From: a virus
Strand: one strand, 5' to 3'
DNA length: 22,728 bases
IMG/VR virus record: IMGVR_UViG_3300033151_000119
Span: 1-22,728 of that record
Numbering within the stretch: the first letter of the stretch is position 1; each line of letters opens with the position of its first letter. Made by a program: the position numbers and the translations under genes. Shown here one piece after another: positions 6,675 to 13,133 of this stretch. Under the pieces are notes generated by a model. The model saw nothing but the letters and a program-made list of their open reading frames with translations, did not search any database and was not told where the DNA came from.

Positions 6675-8795
6675 TCACGTGAAATCCGGTGGAGTATCCA
6701 GCACTTTGAAGGCCAGCTCCTTCTCACCCTGCAGGTAGCCACTCTTAATCACCGGGACCATCGAGGCTTTGATGAATTGTGTGCGGGTTCCGCGTACCTC
6801 AGCCTCGGGTAAGTCGGCCAACACAAAGACACCAATTTCCATGCCGTGCTCAATGATCGTCGTGATCTTCCGCTCACCCTGCTTGACACCATCAACGAAC
6901 ACCTCCAGCTCACTGCGAGCCTGACGCTTCGACAGGTACATCCCTTCACGTTCACACTCCTTCAGCTTTTCATGAACCTGAGTCATCAGCTTCAACTTCA
7001 GACTGGCTGTCTGTTCGACACGATCACGCTCTACAGTCTCACTGTCGGGCGTTCTCTCCAAGGTGAAGGTGAAGTGATCACGGATCAGCCAGAAGGGCTG
7101 CACGGGCCTCTTATGGCCTGACAGCTTAGCAACAGTCAAATAGCTCACCTGACCCTCGTCAATGGCTAAGGAGGGCACACTGGAGGGCAGGGTGAGACCA
7201 TTGGCATGGGCTGGGTCATAGGTATGCAACACCCAAGCCGTGCGAGAGTTATCAGCGAAGGCAGCACCACCACGACCAGCATGCGCTGAGGTGTCCTTGT
7301 TTTTCGCCACCTCCTTGGATGTGTGATGAATGTACCCAGCTGCGCCACCGAGCTCACGAGACATCCGACTGGCCACCTTCATCAGGGCAGCCTCGCCATC
7401 ATTGACGAACCTCTCCCCGGGGCCAAAGAATGCAGCAGGGTCCATACAGGACATGCGAAGGCCCACACCCCGGTACAGCTCAATGATGTCATCAACATGG
7501 TGCGTGATGGTCAGGTTGCCACTGCGATCAGCCTCAACGAACCGGGCCAGCTCACCAGACACGTCATGGATGTAGAGGTTGTTGGACACGATGGTCAGCT
7601 GCTCACGGGTCAGAGACATGGCCTCGCAGATCTTGAACAGACGGTACAGCATGGTGTCCATGTCATCCTCTGAGCTGATGAACAGGCAAGGCCCGGGGAT
7701 GGGGATCGAATTACCCCACAACGGGATGCCCAGCACGATGTGCACCATGACCTTAAGTGTGAGGGTTGTCTTGGCCACGCCTCCGGTCCCGATGATGCCG
7801 AAGGGACCCCTTTGCAGCATGCCAGTAATAATCTCCTCAGGAGGGTCCTTGCAGACGTTGAGCGAGTGCAGGCCAATAGGGTTGCGATCACTGAACAACT
7901 TGGGAGGTGCGACAGCTATAGGCCCCTGAGGGATGCTGGACTGCCAGCCCGGGAGAACACTGAAACCTGTGGGAGCACTGGACTCTGCAAAATAGGTGCC
8001 ATCGCTCTTCTTCAGGTAGTCATCCAGATCATAGAAGCTGATGTCATGCGTGTGCAAGCAGGTGCACTGGGGCGTGGTGTAACCATTGAACCCGGCGGCA
8101 AAATAGACAGCTCCTTGCAGGTCATGGGCATCACCATGCTCGTGTGACAGGGGGCAGATGTCCAGCTCATACTTACCACTGCCTTTATCCTTGGCACCCA
8201 GATCAGATCGGAGCACGGCCTCAGTAATACGGTCAACAGGAGCCACAATGTCACCTCTGATCTTCTCCTGACGCAGGACCTTCAGGTCGGTGATCTTCTG
8301 GTGGTACCAGTCACGCCCCTCCTGACAGGGCTGGATGACCTTGGGAGTCTCAGGAACGTGGTGGCCTGTGAGAGCCACGAACCGTTTAGCATGGTAGAGC
8401 TCATAGCCCATGGTGGTCAGGGACTGCCCCTCAGCCTGACAGATGATGTGAACCCCGGTGCCAGACTGAGAGTACTCAGCCCAGCTCGGTACGTTGGCGA
8501 AGGCCTCCAACATCTCCGGGCTGTACTGACCATTGCTGATGACATTGTCAAAGTCCAGAAAGGCATAAGGATCAGCATCAGAGAACACGAAGCCCAGACC
8601 AGAATAGCCACCCCGGTTGTAAGATTCACGAGCCTCATCATAGGTGCCCCAACTATCAGGTTTGACAGTGCTGGCCTTGTAGCCTTTAGGGCTGTACGGG
8701 ATCTTTGTGGGCTTGGTCTGTCCCTCCCGGGTCTCCAGTTTCCACACCACCCAGCTTGGTCTGGCCATCAAATCTGCAGGGTAATGTAGGCTCAT
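6675..8795 (-). CDS. Primase-polymerase / RepA-like replicative helicase
   Basis: The 706-aa protein combines priming and unwinding. The N-terminus carries an archaeo-eukaryotic-type prim-pol domain: GLGFVFSDAD, the metal-binding AFLDFDN (D81 and D83) and SQSGTGVH (109-116). A probable zinc site follows (C214, H218, H220, then C244, C246, H248). The C-terminus is a RecA-fold helicase of the RepA/AAA_25 group: Walker A GTGGVAKTT (336-344), Walker B region CLFISSEDD (370-378), and a later IHHTSKE block. The start at 8795 is chosen over the ATG 26 codons upstream because it overlaps the previous stop as ATGA and follows AGGGGG. It is the only replication gene seen on the leftward arm, next to the iteron array, which makes the two natural partners for initiation. 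Confidence 0.88.
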   Translation of the reverse strand: MSLHYPADLMARPSWVVWKLETREGQTKPTKIPYSPKGYKASTVKPDSWGTYDEARESYNRGGYSGLGFVFSDADPYAFLDFDNVISNGQYSPEMLEAFANVPSWAEYSQSGTGVHIICQAEGQSLTTMGYELYHAKRFVALTGHHVPETPKVIQPCQEGRDWYHQKITDLKVLRQEKIRGDIVAPVDRITEAVLRSDLGAKDKGSGKYELDICPLSHEHGDAHDLQGAVYFAAGFNGYTTPQCTCLHTHDISFYDLDDYLKKSDGTYFAESSAPTGFSVLPGWQSSIPQGPIAVAPPKLFSDRNPIGLHSLNVCKDPPEEIITGMLQRGPFGIIGTGGVAKTTLTLKVMVHIVLGIPLWGNSIPIPGPCLFISSEDDMDTMLYRLFKICEAMSLTREQLTIVSNNLYIHDVSGELARFVEADRSGNLTITHHVDDIIELYRGVGLRMSCMDPAAFFGPGERFVNDGEAALMKVASRMSRELGGAAGYIHHTSKEVAKNKDTSAHAGRGGAAFADNSRTAWVLHTYDPAHANGLTLPSSVPSLAIDEGQVSYLTVAKLSGHKRPVQPFWLIRDHFTFTLERTPDSETVERDRVEQTASLKLKLMTQVHEKLKECEREGMYLSKRQARSELEVFVDGVKQGERKITTIIEHGMEIGVFVLADLPEAEVRGTRTQFIKASMVPVIKSGYLQGEKELAFKVLDTPPDFT

Positions 8796-9430
8796 ATTGA
8801 GCCCCCTTTGCTCATGTTCTGCAGAGGTGTGAGGTACTGCAGCTGGGCGAAGGCGGCATGGTAGATGTACCACGAGGTCCCCAGTATAGCGTCAGAGAAC
8901 ACATAGTCGATATTAACCAGACCACGGTCCTCCGGGATGAGTACATCCTCTTCCCCGAGGCCCTCACTGGCCAGCCAGTCAGAGAACAGCAGGTGGAAAG
9001 GGTACACATGGTCCACGTGATACCAGTCTTTATCTGGGGGGTTCAATCTCCTGAAGTTCAGGATCTGGCCTCTTATGGTATTCCGGGCAGCCTGCACCAC
9101 GTGGATGTGATGCGCCTGATCTGGCCTCGGGCTGCGGACACACAGGGTCCACGCGAAGTCATCCTCTGCTCCGTCAACGTAGACTATTTTAATGCCACGG
9201 TGCTGGTAGTTGGACTGGGGGGTCAGGTAGGTGTACATGGCTGATATAGGTTTGCTCAACTTGGCGTCACCATCAGGGTGCCTGTGTCTTATCAGCTCAG
9301 TGAAGAAGTGCCTGTCCTCATTGCAGAGAGGGAAATCCCCTCCACAGTTGGCTATCAGCTGTTGGATGTACTCCGTCAGCGCTTTCTTGGTGGGGAAGTT
9401 GAACTTCCCGAATATAATTGGGTTACGCAT
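8792..9430 (-). CDS. DUF3223 (DCL-like) protein with HNH-like motif
   Basis: The 212-aa protein starts with the DUF3223/DCL pattern: FNFPTKKALTEYIQQLI, NEDRHFFTELIRHRHPDGDAK, and later IVYVDGAEDDFAWTLCVRSP. The C-terminal half contains WYHVDHVYPFHLLFSDWL (136-153); the VDH and downstream helix resemble the core of HNH-like nucleases, as seen in other phage members of this family. DNA binding or nicking is plausible but unproven. The start at 9430 has GAAAGGA 9 nt upstream. The gene is coupled to the helicase-primase by an ATGA overlap, hinting at a role in replication or DNA processing. Confidence 0.6.
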   Translation of the reverse strand: MRNPIIFGKFNFPTKKALTEYIQQLIANCGGDFPLCNEDRHFFTELIRHRHPDGDAKLSKPISAMYTYLTPQSNYQHRGIKIVYVDGAEDDFAWTLCVRSPRPDQAHHIHVVQAARNTIRGQILNFRRLNPPDKDWYHVDHVYPFHLLFSDWLASEGLGEEDVLIPEDRGLVNIDYVFSDAILGTSWYIYHAAFAQLQYLTPLQNMSKGGSI

Positions 9431-9455
9431 AGTAAATTATCCTTTCAAGGCTGGT

Positions 9456-9689
9456 CTAGCGGTTAGTGGTTTGTTTTGTTTCCAGTCGCACAGTGTGCAG
9501 TGCCTCTGACAAAGCAGAGTTGGCTGTGTGACACCACCATGGTTTCTGGCTGATAACCCAGAACCAGTCAGGCTCATGGACCCGGTGAAAATCGATAAGG
9601 TAGGGTCTGTCCCGGGTGAAGGGGGACTGCCCCCCAAAGATGTCGATAGTTTTTGACTTGCGATCTATGCGCACTGTGATATTCTTCAT
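9456..9689 (-). CDS. Small unknown protein (77 aa)
   Basis: The product begins MKNITVRIDRKSKTIDIF, a beta-hairpin-like opening, and is Trp/His-rich in its middle (DWFWVISQKPWWCHTANSA). I do not recognise a family. The start at 9689 has AAGGAAAG at about 7 nt, and the stop lies 25 nt before the DUF3223-type gene, with which it shares direction and probably transcript. The CDS call rests on the ribosome-binding site, spacing and operon position. Confidence 0.6.
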   Translation of the reverse strand: MKNITVRIDRKSKTIDIFGGQSPFTRDRPYLIDFHRVHEPDWFWVISQKPWWCHTANSALSEALHTVRLETKQTTNR

Positions 9690-9731
9690 GTTCTAGCTTT
9701 CCTTTCAAGGGTTGATGTGGTTAGGTTTGGG

Positions 9732-9763
9732 GCCTCGGTGGACTTGTTCATCGGGGCTTTTTT
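9732..9763 (+). terminator. Rho-independent terminator reading rightward
   Basis: GCCTCGGTGGA (9732-9742) pairs with TTCATCGGGGC (9747-9757) over 11 bp including three G-U pairs, with loop CTTG, followed by six T (9758-9763). On the minus strand the G-U pairs become A-C mismatches and no U run follows, so it works only for rightward transcripts. No rightward gene lies upstream of it, because every gene from 76 to 10047 is on the minus strand. Confidence 0.75.
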
Positions 9764-9771
9764 ATGCATGA

Positions 9772-10047
9772 CTATAAACCCGGGATGTGTGGACCATTCC
9801 TGTGCTCAGGCAAGGGTGTGGGTGCCGTCTTACGGGTATCCAGCACATACTTCAGGATCTTAAGCAGGGCAGTGTAGGATGGTTCCGTGCTGCCCCCATT
9901 ATAGAGCGCACGTAGGCCTGATCTACTGAGACCAGTGCCCTGTGCCATCTCATTACTGCTGATGTGACGGCGACGGATCTCTCCAAGGCAGAATGCCCAT
10001 GGGTCTTCCAGAGCAACATGCAGCTCTACATTTGTTAGTTTTCTCAT
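9772..10047 (-). CDS. Cro/CI-like helix-turn-helix regulator
   Basis: The 91-aa product has a compact HTH region at about residues 29-65: HISSNEMAQGTGLSRSGLRA, then LYNGGSTEPSYTALLKILKYVL. This is the layout of Cro/CI-type (HTH_3) repressors, with the recognition helix in LSRSGLRALY. The C-terminus (TRKTAPTPLPEHRNG) is short and Pro-rich, with no peptidase or multimerisation domain, so it is more Cro-like than CI-like. I start it at 10047 (GGAA 8 nt upstream); the frame is open to 10149 but that would run through the promoter. It faces away from the rightward early operon across a region with back-to-back promoters, so it likely controls both. Confidence 0.75.
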   Translation of the reverse strand: MRKLTNVELHVALEDPWAFCLGEIRRRHISSNEMAQGTGLSRSGLRALYNGGSTEPSYTALLKILKYVLDTRKTAPTPLPEHRNGPHIPGL

Positions 10048-10077
10048 CGTAATATTCCAGTTGTTGTAAAGGTGGGG

Positions 10078-10106
10078 AATGTACCACGCAATTAATTTCA
10101 CTTCAA
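10078..10106 (-). promoter_or_regulatory. Leftward promoter of the divergent control region
   Basis: On the minus strand TTGAAG (10106-10101) is followed after 17 bp by TACATT (10083-10078). Each box matches consensus at four of six positions. Its -35 lies three bases from the -35 of the rightward promoter, so the two would compete. It would transcribe the HTH regulator and possibly the rest of the leftward arm. Confidence 0.45.
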
Positions 10107-10109
10107 GCC

Positions 10110-10139
10110 TTGACAGCAAAGAATCACTGATGGTAAGAT
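10110..10139 (+). promoter_or_regulatory. Rightward early promoter, copy 1 of 3
   Basis: TTGACA (10110-10115), 18-bp spacer, TAAGAT (10134-10139), followed by GCGCTCTCACTT. Copies at 12330 and 13614 share the boxes, the spacer length, an ATCAC at the same place in the spacer and the sequence after the -10. The ATCAC forms half of a loose dyad with the start of the -10, a candidate operator. Confidence 0.75.
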
Positions 10140-10171
10140 GCGCTCTCACTTAAACAACGAAGGTAAACAAC

Positions 10172-10687
10172 ATGAACAAAGCGACATACGGCATACGTCT
10201 TAACAGCAACAAACTGATCGAAGACTTCTCATGCACCGTGACTGTGGAATCAGCAGTCTGGGAAGACAACGAATGTTTGGATGGTATGAACCTAGACATC
10301 GTACTATCCGCAGTTATCACCGAGCTGGGTGATAAGGTCAGAGACCAAGTGTCTGAAGTAATGCTGCTGGACATGGAGCCCACCAAAGAAGAAACCAACA
10401 CCACTGGTGGCCTGAAATATGAAGGCGTGTTCGTGGTTGGTGACCTGATCAGATCTTATGACTTCCAACCAATCGCTGGCCGCAAAGAGCTGTTCGTTGA
10501 AGGCGTGGTGACTGGTACCGTGGAGAATCTTGAAGGCGCGAAGGTTTACACCATCCTTGCCACCCGGGATGCTTGGGACGAGGGCGAGCAGGACCGTGCA
10601 ACAGGTATCAGCCGCAAAGGAAAAGAGATTTACGTGCCGATGGAAGTCTCTTTCAGCGAGTACACTGGCCGCGTCGTTAAAATTTAA
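10172..10687 (+). CDS. First early gene of the rightward arm, unknown (171 aa)
   Basis: It is directly downstream of the first rightward promoter, with the leader motif ACGAAGGTAA giving its ribosome-binding site before ATG 10172. The protein is acidic, and its second half contains KYEGVFVVGDLIRSYDFQPI, then GRKELFVEGVVTGTV and KEIYVPMEVSFSEYTG, a beta-rich stretch that could form a small OB- or barrel-like domain. I do not recognise a characterised family. First position after a strong early promoter suggests high expression and a host-takeover or regulatory role, but this is inference. Confidence 0.8.
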   Translation: MNKATYGIRLNSNKLIEDFSCTVTVESAVWEDNECLDGMNLDIVLSAVITELGDKVRDQVSEVMLLDMEPTKEETNTTGGLKYEGVFVVGDLIRSYDFQPIAGRKELFVEGVVTGTVENLEGAKVYTILATRDAWDEGEQDRATGISRKGKEIYVPMEVSFSEYTGRVVKI

Positions 10688-10694
10688 TCTAACC

Positions 10695-10736
10695 TGCCCC
10701 TTCGGGGGCATCACTTAACGAAGGTAAATTATTATG
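10695..10736 (+). promoter_or_regulatory. UUCG hairpin plus conserved translation leader, copy 1
   Basis: TGCCCC (10695-10700) pairs with GGGGCA (10705-10710) around a TTCG tetraloop. It is followed by a 28-bp sequence (10709-10736) ending in ACGAAGGTAA, TTATT and ATG that is identical to 14474-14501. No U run follows the stem, so it looks like an intercistronic processing or stabilising element more than a terminator. Confidence 0.6.
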
Positions 10737-10967
10737 ACTACTGAATCAAAACCATACCCTGCCATCCGCATCTGGGGACAACAACTGGGCAGCTACGGTG
10801 GATACATCCAACGCCAAGTTGATCTGGCCAATGCTGAGAACGCACCAGCTGACGCCACTCACCGCAGAACAGACGGCTCTTGGGGCACACTGTCAGACAT
10901 GGAGAACACTCCGTTGTTGAAGCGCATCGCCTTAGAGCTGTGTCAACATCTGCAGGAAAAGTCATGA
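10734..10967 (+). CDS. Small unknown protein (77 aa)
   Basis: The start at 10734 follows the conserved leader GAAGGTAA at the usual distance. The sequence is hydrophilic, with YPAIRIWGQQLGSYGGYIQR near the N-terminus and a helical C-terminus (PLLKRIALELCQHLQEK). I see no known domain. The stop overlaps the next gene's ATG as ATGA, so the two are translationally coupled. Confidence 0.65.
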   Translation: MTTESKPYPAIRIWGQQLGSYGGYIQRQVDLANAENAPADATHRRTDGSWGTLSDMENTPLLKRIALELCQHLQEKS

Positions 10968-11146
10968 TCAGAAAATCTTACATCGCATTGTCTGAGCAGC
11001 AGTACGCAGACCGTCTCACTTCTGGTGAGATTGGTGCCAACGCTGAGCCGATCAACATCTATGACGCCGGCATCATGATCCTCTATGTGGTCGGGTTCTT
11101 ACTAACTGGACCCGTACTGGTCAGCCTACTGGAGATTATAAAATGA
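10964..11146 (+). CDS. Small single-pass membrane protein (60 aa)
   Basis: Starting at the ATGA overlap (10964), the protein is MIRKSYIALSEQQYADRLTS followed by a soluble segment and one C-terminal hydrophobic helix, IMILYVVGFLLTGPVLVSLL (about 37-56), ending EIIK. A short cytoplasmic N-terminus and a tail anchor are the simplest topology. Early position argues against a holin; membrane-associated host takeover or superinfection exclusion is possible. The longer frame from 10880 has no ribosome-binding site and is not used. Confidence 0.6.
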   Translation: MIRKSYIALSEQQYADRLTSGEIGANAEPINIYDAGIMILYVVGFLLTGPVLVSLLEIIK

Positions 11147-11454
11147 AACAGCCTGAGCACTATGAACTGAAGCAGTGGTTGGCCTCTAACACCATCACTG
11201 GGTTGCGCCTGTACTATTACCCGACAGGCACCGACACCGCAGATACCGACTGGGAACTCACCACAAAGGAAGGCGAGACCCTCAGGGTCCTTGCTAGTAC
11301 CGTTGAGCCTCTGGTAAGGGTCTCACCAAACTGGGTTCGTGTGCTGTACATTGATGGTGTCTACGCCCGGGAGGTGGAGAAGTACCAAGACTTCGCCAAG
11401 CGTGAAGCCAAAGATCTGAAAGAGTTCGCTCGCCTGAAGGAGAAGTTCAAATGA
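11143..11454 (+). CDS. Unknown small protein (103 aa)
   Basis: The ATG overlaps the upstream stop (ATGA) and its own stop overlaps the next ATG in the same way, placing it in a four-gene coupled chain. The N-terminal two thirds look beta-rich (GLRLYYYPTGT, NWVRVLYIDGVY); the C-terminus is a charged helix or coiled coil (EKYQDFAKREAKDLKEFARL). No family is recognised. Confidence 0.65.
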   Translation: MKQPEHYELKQWLASNTITGLRLYYYPTGTDTADTDWELTTKEGETLRVLASTVEPLVRVSPNWVRVLYIDGVYAREVEKYQDFAKREAKDLKEFARLKEKFK

Positions 11455-12356
11455 AAACACCACTGACTGGCACTGAGTTCTACTCGCACCTGAAGCCCGA
11501 GATTGACAAGCAACTGGCTGACCAACCTGACTCCTCCATTCTTGCTGAGGGCAAGGTCGAACTGGAGCTGATGGAGAGGGACTCCAACGTCCGCGTCACC
11601 CAGTTCATTCGCCTGCTGTTCAAGATTGATGGCGAGATCGAGACGTACTCCACTCTGGACCTGCGCATGACGCAGCCATCCACTGGGTACTACTCACGCA
11701 TCAAGCGAGAAGAGGTGCAACGCGCCCGGGTGAACCGCTCCGAGTTCAGAGTGGCCTCTGGTAACTTCCCCCAGAGACTGGATGGCACGTTCAACTATGC
11801 CAACCTAGCCAACCACATGATCAAGGAGCTGGCCTTCAAGGCTGTGGCCTTTCGTATGAGAACAAAGGCTGCCAATGGTGTTGCCTTGGCCTCTGCTGCC
11901 CGGGATACAATATACCGGCAGATGGACATCGGTGAGACAAGTAGGCTCCTCGTTCCAGCTCCATCAGGAAAGCTTCGTGTTAACCTTCCCCATCTAACCG
12001 AGTCACAGGCTCGGAAACATCACCAAAACTTAACAGGAAATATTATGGCCAAAGAAACCCAACTACCCCCAGTGACACTGCTGGCGAAAGACGAAGTCGA
12101 TGCACTCATGAAGCAGCTCACCGATCTGCTCAAGGACAAGGGGGTCAACTACATCCTGCTGGTGCAGGGAGCGTCACAGACCAGTCTATCCACCACATGT
12201 GAGGCCATGCCCTCGATGCCCATGTTCAACCTGATGACGCTCGCTGTGGGCCTGTATGGTGGACACGTCGATGCTGAGGAGTTCAACGTGCTGCAGGCCT
12301 TGTGCAATTCAATCGACTTCAAGATCAGGTTGACACCTTGGTATCACCCGTGCTAA
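11451..12356 (+). CDS. Unknown protein (301 aa), possibly two fused units
   Basis: The start at 11451 overlaps the previous stop (ATGA). Residues 1-180 are charged and mixed alpha/beta (ELELMERDSNVRVTQFIRLL, RIKREEVQRARVNRSEF). Residues 180-198 read like translated linker, and at 12045 an internal in-frame ATG is preceded by AGGAAATATT, a strong ribosome-binding site. A separate 103-aa product (MAKETQLPPVTLLAKDEVDA onward) could therefore be made. That C-terminal part resembles a small helical domain with a conserved-looking YILLVQGASQTS. The stop codon is embedded in the -10 box of the next promoter. No known family is recognised in either part. Confidence 0.7.
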   Translation: MKTPLTGTEFYSHLKPEIDKQLADQPDSSILAEGKVELELMERDSNVRVTQFIRLLFKIDGEIETYSTLDLRMTQPSTGYYSRIKREEVQRARVNRSEFRVASGNFPQRLDGTFNYANLANHMIKELAFKAVAFRMRTKAANGVALASAARDTIYRQMDIGETSRLLVPAPSGKLRVNLPHLTESQARKHHQNLTGNIMAKETQLPPVTLLAKDEVDALMKQLTDLLKDKGVNYILLVQGASQTSLSTTCEAMPSMPMFNLMTLAVGLYGGHVDAEEFNVLQALCNSIDFKIRLTPWYHPC

Positions 12357-12359
12357 GGT
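12330..12359 (+). promoter_or_regulatory. Rightward early promoter, copy 2 of 3
   Basis: TTGACA (12330-12335), 18-bp spacer, TAAGGT (12354-12359), then GCGCCCTCACT. The spacer carries TATCACCCGTGCTA, an imperfect 14-bp dyad overlapping the -10. The promoter lies over the last codons and stop of the upstream gene. Confidence 0.7.
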
Positions 12360-12392
12360 GCGCCCTCACTCACTAAAACGAAGGTAAGCAAC

Positions 12393-12641
12393 ATGGCTAC
12401 AAACTACACAAGAGTATTTGATCTGCATCACCGCGATCAGGTGCTGTTCACTTACGAAGGACCCCTGCAAGAGTTCGACGCAGCATGCGCCGTGATCTTC
12501 AACACAGAAGTAGACCACCGCATCGGGATGACCAGAGGCATCGGATGGATCGAAGCAACAGCCAGCCAGCTGTCTGCCTATCAGCGCAACTGCATTGCCT
12601 GTCCTGTCTTCTCTCTACCTATCGGAGATCTGCACCTGTGA
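12393..12641 (+). CDS. Unknown small protein (82 aa)
   Basis: It is the first gene after the second rightward promoter, with leader ACGAAGGTAA before ATG 12393. The sequence begins MATNYTRVFDLHHRDQVLFT and includes AACAVIFNTEVDHRIG and a C-terminal NCIACPVFSLPIG. There are only two Cys close together (CIAC), so a zinc finger is not supported. No family is recognised. The stop overlaps the next start as GTGA. Confidence 0.65.
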   Translation: MATNYTRVFDLHHRDQVLFTYEGPLQEFDAACAVIFNTEVDHRIGMTRGIGWIEATASQLSAYQRNCIACPVFSLPIGDLHL

Positions 12642-12928
12642 TCACCCCTAAACAGAAAGTGATGGACCTAGCTGAGAAGCTGGGCGCCACCATTGATATC
12701 GACCCGGCCAGCTCTGACTTCACAGTCACGGTCACGGCCCCGGAAGGCCACCATTGGAATGATGAAGAACTCCACTTGCTAGTCGAGTCTCAGTTCCGGG
12801 GCTACACCACGTACCCGCTCTGGGTGACACTACTGGAGAGGATGCAGCTGGGCGTGGAGACCTGCCACGAGAACTGCGGATGGTGGGATGCTGAAGCACC
12901 CGACTTCACCAAGCCGGTGGCGTCATGA
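12638..12928 (+). CDS. Unknown small protein (96 aa), GTG start
   Basis: The GTG at 12638 overlaps the upstream stop (GTGA) and has GGAGA about 8 nt ahead, so it is preferred over the far-upstream ATG at 12485, which would run through the neighbouring gene. The product starts MITPKQKVMDLAEKLGATID and contains a beta segment DFTVTVTAPEGHHW and a C-terminal acidic region with CHENCGWW. No function is recognised. It is coupled to the following micro-gene by ATGA. Confidence 0.65.
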   Translation: MITPKQKVMDLAEKLGATIDIDPASSDFTVTVTAPEGHHWNDEELHLLVESQFRGYTTYPLWVTLLERMQLGVETCHENCGWWDAEAPDFTKPVAS

Positions 12929-13014
12929 GTAACCTGTTCAAGTGGATGCTGGGGCTGATGGCCTTCACTCCATTTATGATGATTCTAATCTCGGTGCTTG
13001 AAGTTTTATGGTGA
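12925..13014 (+). CDS. Hydrophobic microprotein (29 aa)
   Basis: ATG 12925 overlaps the preceding stop (ATGA). The peptide is MSNLFKWMLGLMAFTPFMMI followed by LISVLEVLW, essentially one transmembrane helix with a short polar N-terminus. The coupling pattern is the same as in the rest of the chain, which is the main evidence that it is translated. The role is unknown. Confidence 0.45.
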   Translation: MSNLFKWMLGLMAFTPFMMILISVLEVLW

Positions 13015-13082
13015 GCACCAAGGGCATGGAGCTGGGCCAGATCCCAGTGAATGAGTGTTTCATGAGAGTTCCACTCCCCTGA
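13011..13082 (+). CDS. Microprotein (23 aa), GTG start
   Basis: The GTG at 13011 overlaps the previous stop (GTGA). The peptide MSTKGMELGQIPVNECFMRV ends in PLP. The ELGQIPVNECF part resembles the opening of a common small phage protein type (LxxIPxGxxF), so this may be a shortened relic of such a gene. Its stop codon lies in the hairpin stem at 13078-13101. Confidence 0.3.
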   Translation: MSTKGMELGQIPVNECFMRVPLP

Positions 13083-13110
13083 CGTAGTATAGTGCGTCAG
13101 GTTCTTTTCT
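13078..13110 (+). terminator. Terminator-like hairpin ending the second early operon
   Basis: CCTGACG (13078-13084) pairs with CGTCAGG (13095-13101), extendable by one A-T and one G-U pair, then TTCTTTTCT (13102-13110). The loop side contains TATAGT (13088-13093), which could instead be a -10 box for the next gene, though no good -35 lies at 16-18 bp. It is read as a terminator or attenuator. Confidence 0.5.
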
Positions 13111-13133
13111 CACCACTACTTGAAGGTAATATT

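Noticed and set aside
8795-8873. Longer start of the helicase-primase at 8873
   Set aside because: The extra 26 residues come from the end of the neighbouring gene in another frame and no ribosome-binding site supports them, while the ATGA overlap with AGGGGG does.
9231-9509. Plus-strand 92-aa frame as the source of the orphan rightward terminator
   Set aside because: It is antisense to the DUF3223-like gene with no ribosome-binding site or convincing promoter; a non-coding RNA remains possible but this protein is not supported.
10048-10149. Longer N-terminus of the HTH regulator
   Set aside because: It would be encoded across both divergent promoters, and ATG 10047 has its own ribosome-binding site.
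10304-10714. 136-aa minus-strand frame over the first early gene
   Set aside because: It lies opposite a gene with a clear promoter and leader, and shows no initiation signal.
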